From Mycobacterium malmoense (lineage in GTDB: Bacteria; Actinomycetota; Actinomycetes; Mycobacteriales; Mycobacteriaceae): a stretch of DNA of 64,000 nucleotides. The translations under genes were made by a program, and so were the position numbers. Below are positions 14,520 through 23,592 of this stretch, in pieces. Numbering within the stretch: the first letter of the stretch is position 1; each line of letters begins with the position of its first letter. The notes below the pieces were generated by a model that did not search any database, was not told where the DNA came from, and saw only the letters and a program-made list of their open reading frames with translations. The stretch lies in contig NZ_CP080999.1 of assembly GCF_019645855.1 (NCBI RefSeq), forward strand, positions 5,255,860-5,319,859. Direction: 5' to 3'.

Positions 14520-15656
14520 ATGAACGAGCGCGAATTCTTGCGGGACCGGCTGCAGCCCGGCCAACCAGGTCCCCCCGCCGCACGCCCGGCCGGTCCCCAC
14601 CCCGCGTCCCCGGCCTCTCCCCCGGTTGCGCAGAGACCGGCCCCGCCGTACCCGCCGGCACCCGCACCGCCGCATCCACCGAGACCCCCGCGGTGGTCGC
14701 CGCCGTGGCAGGCAGCTCCCCTGGCGCCCGCCGTCGCGCCGGCACTTCCCGACCGCGGTTGGCGACGCGTCCTGCGGCTGGCCACCTTTGGTCTCGTCAC
14801 GCTGGGTCCGTCGGCCGCGCAGCGTCAGGAGGCTCAATTCGAAGCGGCCGTCCGGACCGTCCTGCATGGCAATTACAAGGTCGGCGTGCTGGGCAAGGGC
14901 GGGGTGGGAAAAACGTCGGTGGCCGCCAGCGTCGGATCGCTTTTCGCCGAACTGCGTCAGCAAGACCACGTCGTGGCGATCGACGCCGATACCGCGTTCG
15001 GCCGGCTGGGCAGCCGGATCGACCCGCGGTCGAGCGGCTCGTTCTGGGAACTGACCTCCGACAAGAACCTGCGGTCCTTCACCGATGTGGTCGGGCGGCT
15101 GGGCCGCAATTCCGCCGGCTTGCACGTGCTCGGCGGCGAACCGGCGTCCGGGCCGCGCCGGGTCCTCGATCCCGCGATCTACCGGGAGGCCGCGTTGCGG
15201 CTGGATCGCCATTTCACGATCTCGGTCATCGACTGCGGCTCGACGATGGACTCACCGGTCACCCAGGAGGTCCTGCGCGATCTCGATGCGCTCATCGTGG
15301 TGTCCTCGCCGTGGGCGGATGGCGCCTCGGCCGCCGCCAGGACCATGGAATGGCTGTCCGATCAAGGCCTGACCGGCCTGCTGCACAACACCATCGTGGT
15401 GCTCAACGACTCCGACGGCCACGCCGACAAACGCACCCGCGAGCTGCTGGCACGCGAGTTCGTCGATCACGGGCGGCCCGTCGTCGAGGTGCCCTTCGAT
15501 CCCCACCTACGGCCCGGCGGTGTCATCGACGTGAACGGCGAAATGGGCCCGGCGACACGCCGGAAATTTCTCCAGGTCACGGCGACCGTCGTGGGGTATT
15601 TCGCGGCGCGGCCGGACCGTGCGCGGAACCGGCGGCCCGGAGGCGAAGACGGCTAG
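14520..15656 (+). CDS. MinD/ParA-like P-loop ATPase with Pro-rich N-terminus (Rv3860-like)
   Basis: From ATG 14520, preceded by GAGGAG at ideal spacing, the protein has 378 residues. GTG 14487 would add 11. The first 75 or so residues are Pro/Ala-rich and disordered. The ATPase domain starts with an intact deviant Walker A, GKGGVGKTSVAAS, followed by AIDADTAFG and a D-rich SVIDCGSTMDSP. It resembles EspI-type ATPases of type VII loci and is homologous to the ESX-2 MinD-like gene at 25127-26155. In M. tuberculosis Rv3860 marks the edge of the ESX-1 region. The cellular role is unproven. Confidence 0.88.
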   Translation: MNEREFLRDRLQPGQPGPPAARPAGPHPASPASPPVAQRPAPPYPPAPAPPHPPRPPRWSPPWQAAPLAPAVAPALPDRGWRRVLRLATFGLVTLGPSAAQRQEAQFEAAVRTVLHGNYKVGVLGKGGVGKTSVAASVGSLFAELRQQDHVVAIDADTAFGRLGSRIDPRSSGSFWELTSDKNLRSFTDVVGRLGRNSAGLHVLGGEPASGPRRVLDPAIYREAALRLDRHFTISVIDCGSTMDSPVTQEVLRDLDALIVVSSPWADGASAAARTMEWLSDQGLTGLLHNTIVVLNDSDGHADKRTRELLAREFVDHGRPVVEVPFDPHLRPGGVIDVNGEMGPATRRKFLQVTATVVGYFAARPDRARNRRPGGEDG

Positions 15657-16072
15657 GCCTGCTCGGCGGCCCGCTTCAAGCCCGCGCTCTCCATCGCGAG
15701 GAAGGAGCGGATCCGGGACCCCGCCAGCGGCGCCGCCAGCCACGCCAACGGGCCGGTCGCGATGAACTCCAGCGTGGTGGCGACGTGGTCGCCGTTGTCG
15801 CCGATGCGGTGCACCGCCTCGAACGACAGCCCCGGCGCCTCGGCCACCCAGGTGAATTCGCGCAGCGGCTCGAGTTGCGTGACCGTCCATACCATCGGCC
15901 GCCCCTTGGGCTGAGTCACCCTGGAGCGGCTACCCACCACCAACGGGCCACCGTCCAGGCGCTCTATCTCCCGCATCGACTCGGTCCAGGACGGCCAGCG
16001 CTCGACGTCGACCAGCAACTCCCACACCCGCGCGGCGGGCGCGTGCACGATTTCGGAACGTACGTATCGCAT
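15653..16072 (-). CDS. SRPBCC (polyketide cyclase/START-like) family protein
   Basis: The 139-residue protein begins MRYVRSEIVHAPAARVWELLVDVERWPSW, given here as MRYVRSEIVHAPAARVW and ELLVDVERWPSW, the typical SRPBCC opening with a conserved Trp-Pro-Trp patch. The small fold binds hydrophobic ligands. Its 3' end overlaps the convergent MinD-like gene by 4 bases. It lies 25 bases after the SigI-like gene on the same strand and is probably co-transcribed with it. Confidence 0.85.
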   Translation of the reverse strand: MRYVRSEIVHAPAARVWELLVDVERWPSWTESMREIERLDGGPLVVGSRSRVTQPKGRPMVWTVTQLEPLREFTWVAEAPGLSFEAVHRIGDNGDHVATTLEFIATGPLAWLAAPLAGSRIRSFLAMESAGLKRAAEQA

Positions 16073-16097
16073 GCTTCACCTCAACGACATCGTCGCA

Positions 16098-17000
16098 CTA
16101 CGCCCGCCAGGTGGCCCCCGCCCGCGCCGACGGGTCGGCGACGGCCTCGATTTTGGTCACCAGGCCACCGCGGACCGTCAGCACGATGGCGGCGAAAAGC
16201 CGGCGGTCGGCAAAGGCCAACACCGCCGGTGCCCCCAGCCCGGCGGGACCGCTGACCAGTGTCACTTCCGGCCCCAGATAGCGCAGCAGGTTGGTGGCCA
16301 CCGCGTGGGGGCCATGGTTGACCTGCGGCGGCGGCGCCGGGTCGGCGAGGATCGTGCCCACGCCCCAAACCGCCGGATCCAGGACGGCGGTCAGCCCGGC
16401 GATGTCGCCGTTGGCACATGCGGTAATGAATTTCTCGGTGACGAGCTGGTGCTCGGCCGGGGTCACTTCGCTTAATTTCGGTTGCGCCGCAAGGAATTTG
16501 GTCCGCGCACGCCGCGCCAGCTGACGGCAGGTGCCGACGGGGCGGCCCACGGTGTCGGCGATCGCGCCGAACGGGACCCCGAACACGTCGTGCAGCACGA
16601 ACGCGACCCGTTCACCGGGGCTGAGCCTGCGCAGAACCTCCAGTAGCGCGGTACGGACCTCGTCGTCGAGGGTGATCCGCTCGGCCGGGTCCGGGCGGCG
16701 CGACGCGGGTCGCTGGTCCTCAAGGTCCCGGCCGTCCGGGCGTTCGTAGCGGGCGCGGGCCGAACGCAGCTGATCGAGGCAGAGGCGGGTTGCCACCACC
16801 GTCAGCCAGCCGCGGACATCGTCGATCTCGTCGGCGCCGGCACTTGAGAAGGCGCGCGACAGACGCAGAAACGCTTCCTGCGCAATGTCTTCCGCATCGC
16901 CAACATCGCCCATCATCTGATAGGCGAGGTTGACCAGATACGGGCGGTGCCGGCGCCAGGCCTCCGTGACCTGGTCGCTGGGTGACGGCAACTGGTTCAT
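16098..17000 (-). CDS. SigI-like ECF sigma factor with C-terminal SnoaL-like domain
   Basis: This 300-residue sigma-70 family protein has region 2 (YQMMGDVGDAEDIAQEAFLRL), region 4 (LSPGERVAFVLHDVFGVPFGAIADTVG, quoted as LSPGERVAFVLHDVF and GVPFGAIADTVG) and a SnoaL-like extension of about 110 residues from residue 190. That extension replaces a separate anti-sigma factor in the SigI/SigJ (ECF41/ECF56-type) groups. ATG 17000 is preferred over GTG 17024 because the predicted -10 element lies between them, implying a nearly leaderless message. A divergent NmrA-type reductase is the usual partner or target of this sigma class. Confidence 0.9.
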   Translation of the reverse strand: MNQLPSPSDQVTEAWRRHRPYLVNLAYQMMGDVGDAEDIAQEAFLRLSRAFSSAGADEIDDVRGWLTVVATRLCLDQLRSARARYERPDGRDLEDQRPASRRPDPAERITLDDEVRTALLEVLRRLSPGERVAFVLHDVFGVPFGAIADTVGRPVGTCRQLARRARTKFLAAQPKLSEVTPAEHQLVTEKFITACANGDIAGLTAVLDPAVWGVGTILADPAPPPQVNHGPHAVATNLLRYLGPEVTLVSGPAGLGAPAVLAFADRRLFAAIVLTVRGGLVTKIEAVADPSARAGATWRA

Positions 17001-17008
17001 GAATCTTC

Positions 17009-17071
17009 GACGATCTGCCGCCACGAAAAGTTACGCGTCCGGGCTGTAACTTTCCCGCCTTCGGCGCCGTC
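17009..17071. promoter_or_regulatory. Mirror-image ECF-type promoters between SigI-like gene and NmrA gene
   Basis: On the plus strand GTAAC (17046-17050) is followed after exactly 17 bases by CGTC (17068-17071). On the minus strand GTAAC (17034-17030) is followed after exactly 17 bases by CGTC (17012-17009). The -35 elements sit in a perfect inverted repeat AAAGTTAC-N11-GTAACTTT (17027-17053). The spacing and -10 are those of ECF promoters. Recognition by the adjacent sigma factor, with autoregulation, is inferred. Confidence 0.75.
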
Positions 17072-17110
17072 CTTGGAGTACCGCAGAAAATTCATGGAAG
17101 GAACCACACC

Positions 17111-17950
17111 ATGACGATCGTCGTAACGGGGGCAACCGGCAACGTCGGGCGCCCGCTCGTCCACGAACTTGTCGCCGCGGGCGCGCGCGTGCGCGCGGTC
17201 ACCCGCACCCCGACCACCGCCGGGTTCCCGTCTCACGTCGAGGCGGTCGGATCGGTGGCCGACGCCCTACCGGGTGCGTCGGCGGTATTCCTCAACTCCC
17301 GCGCACTGGGCGAGCAGCTGCCCGGCGTGGTGACCCGGTGCGTGAGCGCCGGAGTCACCAAACTGGTCGCGCTGTCGGCGATCAACGCCGACGACGACTT
17401 TTCCCGGCAGCCGTCACGGTTTCGCGGGGACCGCAACAAGGAGGTCGAACGGCTTGCCGTCGAATCGGGCCTGGCCTGGGTGAGCCTGCGGCCCACGGTT
17501 TTCGCGACCAACTTCGCCGGCATGTGGTCGGCGCAGATCCACTCCGGCGACGTGGTGTCCGGGCCATACGCGGCGGCCTCGTCCGCGCCGATCGTCGAGA
17601 GCGACATCTCGGCGGTCGCCGCGCGGGCGCTGCTGACCGACGAGCTCGTCGGTCAGCGGATCCCGCTGACCGGTCCGCAGGCGTTCACCAACTCCGAGCT
17701 GGTCGGGGTGATCGGCGCCGTCCTGGGCCGGCCGCTGCAGTACCGGGAGGTGCCGGAGGATCTGGTGCGGCAACGGTTCATCGGCCTGGGATTCAGCGCC
17801 GGCTTCGCCGACGCCTACACGGCGATGCTCGCCGAGACGCTCGACAAGCCCGCCCTGGTCACCCACGACGTAGAGAAGATCCTCGGCCGGCCGGCGATCC
17901 CGTTCGCCCAGTGGGTTTCCCAACATCGTGACCTGTTCGCCAGAATCTAG
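17111..17950 (+). CDS. NmrA-like NAD(P)-binding reductase/epimerase-type protein
   Basis: The protein has 279 residues and an N-terminal Rossmann motif (VVTGATGNVGRPLVHEL). Later segments (VALSAINAD, SGLAWVSLRPTVFATNF, SDISAVAARALL) are typical of atypical short-chain dehydrogenases of the NmrA/HSCARG group. A GGAAGGA ribosome-binding site precedes the ATG. It is the divergent partner of the SigI-like sigma factor and has a matching ECF promoter upstream, so it is the most likely direct target. The substrate is unknown. Confidence 0.88.
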   Translation: MTIVVTGATGNVGRPLVHELVAAGARVRAVTRTPTTAGFPSHVEAVGSVADALPGASAVFLNSRALGEQLPGVVTRCVSAGVTKLVALSAINADDDFSRQPSRFRGDRNKEVERLAVESGLAWVSLRPTVFATNFAGMWSAQIHSGDVVSGPYAAASSAPIVESDISAVAARALLTDELVGQRIPLTGPQAFTNSELVGVIGAVLGRPLQYREVPEDLVRQRFIGLGFSAGFADAYTAMLAETLDKPALVTHDVEKILGRPAIPFAQWVSQHRDLFARI

Positions 17951-17965
17951 GGTAAGGAGCCCGAC

Positions 17966-18418
17966 ATGTCCGAACTACGTCCGCCGCGCTACCTCAAACC
18001 CATGAACAGGGTGATGATGGCGGTCCAGCGGCTGGGGATTCCGACGGGTCCCGCCCTGGTGCTGACGGTGCCCGGCCGAAAGTCGGGCCGCCCGCGCAGC
18101 ACGCCGATGACCCCGTTTGATTTTCAAGGCGGCCTCTACGTGGTGGCCGGCTACCCGGGTGCGGACTGGGCGGCGAACGCCCGCGCCGCCGGCACCGGCA
18201 CGCTGAGCCAGGGTCGACGGTCCCGCGAGGTCAAGATCGTCGAACTCACCGCCGAGGAAGCGCGCCCGGTGCTGCGACAATTCTCCGTCAAGGTGCCGGT
18301 CGGTGTGGCGTTCGCGAAGCGCTCGGGGCTGGTGCGCGACGGCACGGCCGACGAATTCGAGGCGCTGGCGGGCCGGCTCGTCGTTTTCCGATTCGAGCCG
18401 ACCACCGCGGGACGATAG
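17966..18418 (+). CDS. Deazaflavin (F420)-dependent nitroreductase family protein (Ddn-like)
   Basis: This 150-residue split-barrel protein contains the family signature LVLTVPGRKSGRPRSTPMTPF and YVVAGYPGADWAANARA, as in Ddn/Rv3547 relatives that use F420H2. It follows the NmrA gene by 15 bases with an AAGGAG site and is probably in the same ECF-driven operon, suggesting a redox-stress or detoxification function. Its 3' end faces eccA2. Confidence 0.87.
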   Translation: MSELRPPRYLKPMNRVMMAVQRLGIPTGPALVLTVPGRKSGRPRSTPMTPFDFQGGLYVVAGYPGADWAANARAAGTGTLSQGRRSREVKIVELTAEEARPVLRQFSVKVPVGVAFAKRSGLVRDGTADEFEALAGRLVVFRFEPTTAGR

Positions 18419-18432
18419 AAGTCATTCGGCGT

Positions 18433-20271
18433 TCACCAGACGATGGCGGCCATGTCGCGGTTGTCCGAACACACGCTGCGCACCGCGGCCTCGATGTCGG
18501 CGGCGGTGATGATCTGCAGGTCCTCGACGGTCACGGGCCGGCCGGCGCGTTTCTGGGCGACCACCCGGGTGTCGCGGTATCCCTCGGCGCGTTCGATGAC
18601 GTTGCGGGCGAACCGGCCGTTCTGCATGGCGTCGATGCCGTGTCGCCCGCCGGGGGTGGTGTAGTTGCCGATGGTGGTGGCCGCATCCAAGAACGTCTGC
18701 TGCGCGGCGTCGTCGAGCAAGCTGGCGCGCGGCGCGGCGTAGCGGCGGCCAATCTCGACGATCTCGGCCGGCGAATAGGACTCGAACCGCAGCTTGCGGT
18801 TGAACCGGCCCGCCAAACCCGGGTTCACGGTGAGGAATTCGTCGACCTGATCCTCATAGCCCGCCCCGATGAAACAGAAGTCGAATCGGTGGGCCTCCAG
18901 GGCGACCAGGAGTTGGTTGACGGCCTCCATCCCGATCATGTCCGGCGTTCCGTCCTGGTGGCGCTCGACCAGGGAGTAGAACTCGTCCATGAAAATGATT
19001 CGGCCAAGCGACTTTTCGATCAGTTCATTGGTCTTGGGTCCCGATTCCCCGATGTAGTGGCCGCAAAAGTCCGATCGGCGGACCTCCCGAATTTCGGGAT
19101 GGCGCACGATCCCCATGCCGGCATAGATCTTGCCCAGCGCCTCGGCGGTGGTCGTCTTACCCGTGCCGGGCGGTCCCACCAGCAGCATGTGGTTGGTCTG
19201 CCCCTCCACCGGCAGGCCGTGCTCCAGGCGCATCACGCGCACCTCGAGCTGGTCTTCCAGCGCCGACACCGCCTGCTTGACCGCCGCCAGTCCCACCTGT
19301 TTGGCCAGCAGCGCGCGGCCCTCGGCCAGCAGCTCGGCGCGCCGCTGCGCCGCGTCGTCGTCTTGGAGCTGCTCGCGGCTTTTCGCCGTCGAGGCGTCCC
19401 ACTTGTCGGTGCGGGTGGCGATGGTTTCTTCGTCGGTCACCACCAGCTGCAGGTTCGGGTCGACCAGCGCGGCCTTGGCGGCGTCGGTCAGCACCCCGTT
19501 GAGGGTGGCCTTCGACAGCCAGATCTGGGCGCGGTCCTCGTCGTGGAGCTGGCGGTAAACCATGCCCCGCACGTACGCCAGATCGGCGACCAGCAGCGGG
19601 ATGTCGGCCGGACCGATCGAGGCCGTCAACACCTCGGCCCCGAACCGCCCCGACGACGTGTTCTGGCCGACCACGTCGACGCGATCCAGCCAGTCCAGCG
19701 CCACCCGGCCCTGTCCGAGATGCGCAGCGGCGTGGGCCGCCAACGCGCAAATCGACGCGGTCACCGCCGGCATGATGATCGCCTGCGGGGGCAGCTCCTC
19801 GGCGGCGGTGAGCAACACGTCCGGCCAGCGCTGCGTGGCGTACGCCAGAAACGCCCGGGCCAGCTGATGCCATTGATAGTTGCCCCACGAATCCAACAAC
19901 TCACGGTTGGCCAGCAGCGCGTCGGCCTCGGCGTACTCGCCGGCGATCGTCAGCGCCGACGACAGCGCCAGGCCCACCTGGGACGCGTCGGTCACCGTGA
20001 TGCCGATGTAGGGGCCCAGCTGCAGCTCGGCGGCCAGGCTCCGGCCGATCCGCGTGGTCTCGCGGTGCAGCCATTCGCGGTGGTCGTTGAGCCGTTTCAG
20101 CGATGCCAAGTCGTTGTCGCCGCAGGCGATACGGCCAAGCCAGGCGTCGGCCATCGACGGGTCGGCGTCGGTGGCGGCAATGAACTCCGGCAACGCCGCC
20201 GCGCGCCCCTGCCGGTCCCTGATTGCCATGGCGCGGTCGAAATGCTTGCGCGCCGCGAGCAAATCACCCAT
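18433..20271 (-). CDS. eccA2: ESX-2 AAA+ ATPase EccA2
   Basis: This 612-residue cytosolic component has an N-terminal TPR-like helical domain (about residues 1-280) and a C-terminal AAA+ domain. Walker A is VGPPGTGKTTTAEALG near residue 370 and Walker B is IIFMDEF near residue 425; a GLAGRFNRKLRF arginine-finger region follows. In type VII systems EccA interacts with EspG-substrate complexes. It is the last gene of the ESX-2 cluster (Rv3884c orthologue), 55 bases after eccE2. Confidence 0.96.
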   Translation of the reverse strand: MGDLLAARKHFDRAMAIRDRQGRAAALPEFIAATDADPSMADAWLGRIACGDNDLASLKRLNDHREWLHRETTRIGRSLAAELQLGPYIGITVTDASQVGLALSSALTIAGEYAEADALLANRELLDSWGNYQWHQLARAFLAYATQRWPDVLLTAAEELPPQAIIMPAVTASICALAAHAAAHLGQGRVALDWLDRVDVVGQNTSSGRFGAEVLTASIGPADIPLLVADLAYVRGMVYRQLHDEDRAQIWLSKATLNGVLTDAAKAALVDPNLQLVVTDEETIATRTDKWDASTAKSREQLQDDDAAQRRAELLAEGRALLAKQVGLAAVKQAVSALEDQLEVRVMRLEHGLPVEGQTNHMLLVGPPGTGKTTTAEALGKIYAGMGIVRHPEIREVRRSDFCGHYIGESGPKTNELIEKSLGRIIFMDEFYSLVERHQDGTPDMIGMEAVNQLLVALEAHRFDFCFIGAGYEDQVDEFLTVNPGLAGRFNRKLRFESYSPAEIVEIGRRYAAPRASLLDDAAQQTFLDAATTIGNYTTPGGRHGIDAMQNGRFARNVIERAEGYRDTRVVAQKRAGRPVTVEDLQIITAADIEAAVRSVCSDNRDMAAIVW

Positions 20272-20326
20272 CGTCTACACCATCCTCGACGCACATCGTG
20301 CGCATCAAATTCACGTTGTCGACCAG

Positions 20327-21946
20327 CTATGTGGCGAACGACACTGCGACTGACTCAAGGTTGACATAGCGGTTCTCGGCGCGGAACATGTCCATGTCAA
20401 CCAGCCAGTTTTGGCCCGCCGCAGTGACTTTCACCATCGCACCGCTGACCTGCTCGACGGCCACCTCGAATGCATGCCCGTGTGCGTCGGGAAGCGTGGT
20501 GCCGGCCGGCGCGACGGTGATCACGGTGGCCGGCCGGGGCGCGGGCGAGATCGCGATGTCCGCGATATCCGAACCGCCACCGGGTGTACCGCCGCGGCCT
20601 GCCCTCGGCCGCGGAACGTATTCGACGACGCTGACGGTGGTGCGCGGCGCGGGCCGCGACGTGCCAACGACGCTCACCGTCGGCATCCGCACGCACGCCC
20701 AGCGCTTCATGTCGCGGGTGTGCACGCAGACCCGCTCGCCGGCGCCGGCCGTGCGAATCACGATCCGTTTGGCGATCGCGTCGTCGGCGGCCACGAATAC
20801 CCTCGACAGCTCGCCGGCGTCGGTCACCGGGATCATCAGCCGGTCGCCGTTGCTCAGCTTGCCCACCAAGACACCCGACGGCCCTACCTCGACGATCAGG
20901 CGTTCCGGCAGCGCGCTGCGCCGCAGTCCGCGCAGGTGTGGACGCGGACCGCACATGTTGGCGGCCGCCGCGGCGGCTTGCTCCCCGTCGAGGCGGCGCA
21001 GGATCACGCTGGGTGGACTGTGCGCCCGCGTGGGCGTGCGCACGGTGATCGTCGCGGTGCACGTCCCGCCCGGGTACACCGTCACGTTCTGGATGACCTC
21101 GTCGACCCGCAGCGTCCATGCCTGCGCGAGCGCGTGGGAGGCGATCGCCTCGGCCGGGTAGGCATACGTCGTCATCCACCCGGCTTCCCCGCGGATGGCT
21201 TTCCACTTCTGCGTCTTACCGGACACCGCGTCCCACCCGAGCCGGCGATCGAGCTCGATCAGGTCGGTCGCGGTGGCCACCTTCGCGCGCAACCCATGAC
21301 AGCGCAGCAAGCCGGCGATCCGCTGGGCCGCCGAAATGGCCGACGCCCCAAGGGTTGTGCGCCACCGCAACGCATGCGTGTTATCGATCACCGGCAAACG
21401 AATGATCAACCACGTTTCGCGCCGGCCCGCATACGGCGGGGTGCCGATTTCGGCGTCATACACCCGCGGATAGTCGCCGACGTTGCCGCACCGCGACCCG
21501 ACCGAGACGACGCTGATCGAGTCGAGCTCCAGGCCCAGCGGGTGCTCCAGCATCGGCACCAGTTCGACGACGTCGATGACATTTTCGGTCTCGACGCTCA
21601 CCGAGCCGGTCACCGTGGTGGCCCGGTGCGCCCTGCCGAGCAGCTGCACCGCCACCACCGCCACACCATCCTGCACGCGCACCCCGCCCCCGGATCGGTT
21701 GCTGGCCACCGTAATTGGGTCACTCCAGCTGATCGGCCGCCGGCCCCGCAGCCCCAGCACCGCCCACGACCAGGCCGGCTGGCCCCGCCACCGGACGAAC
21801 ACCAGCGTGGCGCCCACCGCCGCGGCCACGGCGGCGCCAAGGTAGCCGCCGGCCGCCCAGCCCGCCAACGCGAGCAAGAACACCGCCAACACGCCGACGA
21901 CCCGCCGATTGCTGCCCGGACTGAAGCCGGTCAGCCGCGACCTCAT
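20327..21946 (-). CDS. eccE2: ESX-2 membrane component EccE2
   Basis: This 539-residue protein (Rv3885c orthologue) has two N-terminal membrane segments in VVGVLAVFLLALAGWAAGG and YLGAAVAAAVGATLVFVRW, followed by a soluble region containing the EccE core (LRVDEVIQNVTVYPGG). EccE lies at the periphery of the hexameric type VII membrane complex. The start overlaps the mycP2 stop by 4 bases, indicating coupled translation. Confidence 0.95.
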   Translation of the reverse strand: MRSRLTGFSPGSNRRVVGVLAVFLLALAGWAAGGYLGAAVAAAVGATLVFVRWRGQPAWSWAVLGLRGRRPISWSDPITVASNRSGGGVRVQDGVAVVAVQLLGRAHRATTVTGSVSVETENVIDVVELVPMLEHPLGLELDSISVVSVGSRCGNVGDYPRVYDAEIGTPPYAGRRETWLIIRLPVIDNTHALRWRTTLGASAISAAQRIAGLLRCHGLRAKVATATDLIELDRRLGWDAVSGKTQKWKAIRGEAGWMTTYAYPAEAIASHALAQAWTLRVDEVIQNVTVYPGGTCTATITVRTPTRAHSPPSVILRRLDGEQAAAAAANMCGPRPHLRGLRRSALPERLIVEVGPSGVLVGKLSNGDRLMIPVTDAGELSRVFVAADDAIAKRIVIRTAGAGERVCVHTRDMKRWACVRMPTVSVVGTSRPAPRTTVSVVEYVPRPRAGRGGTPGGGSDIADIAISPAPRPATVITVAPAGTTLPDAHGHAFEVAVEQVSGAMVKVTAAGQNWLVDMDMFRAENRYVNLESVAVSFAT

Positions 21947-23592
21947 CGCGCCCTCCGCAGCCGTGCCCCGATCGCCGCCACGAGCACGCCGGCGACCACG
22001 GCGCCGAGGAAGCCGAGGGCGATGTTGCGTGCCCGATGATCCGGCGGCGGCGGAGGCGTGGCCGGGGTGATCACCCGGCTCTGCGCGCCCGGGGGCATCC
22101 GGTCGCCGGCCGGGATGTTGAACGTCAACGCGGCGACCGGATCCACCAGCCCATAGCCCACCTGGTTGTCGACGCCGGCCGGTGGATTGTGCGCCGACTG
22201 CACGATCCGGTTGATCACCTGATGTGCGCTGAGCTCAGGGTATTTCGCGCGTACCAGCGCCGCGACGCCGCTGACGTAGGCCGCCGAGAAGCTGGTGCCC
22301 CAAAACGGCATGTTTTTCTCGCCCGGCTTCGAAGGCGGGTACGCGTTGACCGGCCCGCCGCCCTGCGGCGACAGACCCATGATGTGGGTTCCGGGCCCCG
22401 CCACGCCGACCCAGGGACCCGACATGCTCTTGTCGATCGGGGCGCCGCCGGCATCGACGCCACCCACCGACAGGACATAGTCGGAGAACCACGACGGCGA
22501 CGAGATGACTTTGACCTGATGCCAGTCGCGCGGATCCGACGGGTCCAGCGGGTCATACATCGGGTTGTTGTCGCAGCCGGCTTCCCCGTCGTTGCCGGCC
22601 GCGGCGACGATCACCGCGTCCTTGACCGTTGCCGCGTACCACACCGCCGCGCCCAACGCCCGCTGGTCGGTGGAGGACTCCGCAGGCAGGCACGAGGTCA
22701 CCGAAATGTTGATCACCCTCGCGCCCATGTTCGCCGCGTGGACCACGGCCCGCGCCAGGGTGTTCAGCGTTCCGGCCTTGACCTTCTCCTCCGAGTTGGG
22801 GTCGGCCGGGGCCGGATTGACCGGCTCGAAGGCTCGCGAGGACTGCCGTATCGAGATGATGGTCGCGTGGGGAGCGACGCCCACCACCCCGTCGGGGGCC
22901 CCCGGCGGGGGCGGCGGCACCGCGGGTTCGTCTTCGGTCTGCGGGTCGGGCGGCCCGTTGGAGGGCGCCATCGCGCCGGCCTCCGGCGGGGGCGGCGGGG
23001 GCGGAGGCGGAACGATCTGGGTGATCGTCACCGGCGGCGGGGGCGGGGGCGGCGCGACCGGGGGCGGGAGCTCCACCGGGGGCGGGGCGGCCCCGGTGGC
23101 CGGCGGCGGCCCGGCCGGCGGGGGGAACGCCGGCGTGGCCGGCATCGGCCGCGGCATCGGCAAAAGCCCTTGCGGCGCAGCCCCAATGATGGCGCCCACC
23201 ACCGTGCCGTGGGCGTCGCAGTCGGACAGGCCGTCCTCGCCCATGATGTAGTCACCGCCGGGAACGGCCGGCAATCGCGGATTGGGGGTGATCCCGGTGT
23301 CGATGACCGCCACGGCCACCCCGTTGCCGGTGCTGTATTGCCACGCGCGGCTGATGTTGAGCAGGTCGAAGCCGGGCGCCGTTTGCGACACGTCGGGGGT
23401 TTTCACGGTGATCGGCGCCGAGCAGCTGTTGGCGCGCCGCATCGGCTGATCCGGCCGCGGTGGCCCGTCGGGAGGCACCGCCGCGGGATCCACTATGGGC
23501 GGCGAAATCGCTTGGGCCGCAGGAATGTTACCCGTAACCGCGATCAGGGTCAGGGCTGCGAAAACCGCGGCGGCGCGGGTACACACCGACAT
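21943..23592 (-). CDS. mycP2: ESX-2 membrane-anchored subtilisin-like protease mycosin-2
   Basis: The ATG at 23592 overlaps the eccD2 stop as TGATG; GTG 23607 is an alternative. A signal peptide (residues 1-28, ending AAQA) precedes a catalytic domain with Asp98 in VIDTG, His128 in DAHGT and Ser434 in GTSFSAAYVSG. A long Pro-rich insertion (about residues 145-232) contains runs of up to nine prolines. A C-terminal membrane helix (NIALGFLGAVVAGVLVAAIG) anchors it. It is the Rv3886c orthologue; mycosins stabilise the type VII complex. Confidence 0.96.
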   Translation of the reverse strand: MSVCTRAAAVFAALTLIAVTGNIPAAQAISPPIVDPAAVPPDGPPRPDQPMRRANSCSAPITVKTPDVSQTAPGFDLLNISRAWQYSTGNGVAVAVIDTGITPNPRLPAVPGGDYIMGEDGLSDCDAHGTVVGAIIGAAPQGLLPMPRPMPATPAFPPPAGPPPATGAAPPPVELPPPVAPPPPPPPVTITQIVPPPPPPPPPEAGAMAPSNGPPDPQTEDEPAVPPPPPGAPDGVVGVAPHATIISIRQSSRAFEPVNPAPADPNSEEKVKAGTLNTLARAVVHAANMGARVINISVTSCLPAESSTDQRALGAAVWYAATVKDAVIVAAAGNDGEAGCDNNPMYDPLDPSDPRDWHQVKVISSPSWFSDYVLSVGGVDAGGAPIDKSMSGPWVGVAGPGTHIMGLSPQGGGPVNAYPPSKPGEKNMPFWGTSFSAAYVSGVAALVRAKYPELSAHQVINRIVQSAHNPPAGVDNQVGYGLVDPVAALTFNIPAGDRMPPGAQSRVITPATPPPPPDHRARNIALGFLGAVVAGVLVAAIGARLRRAR

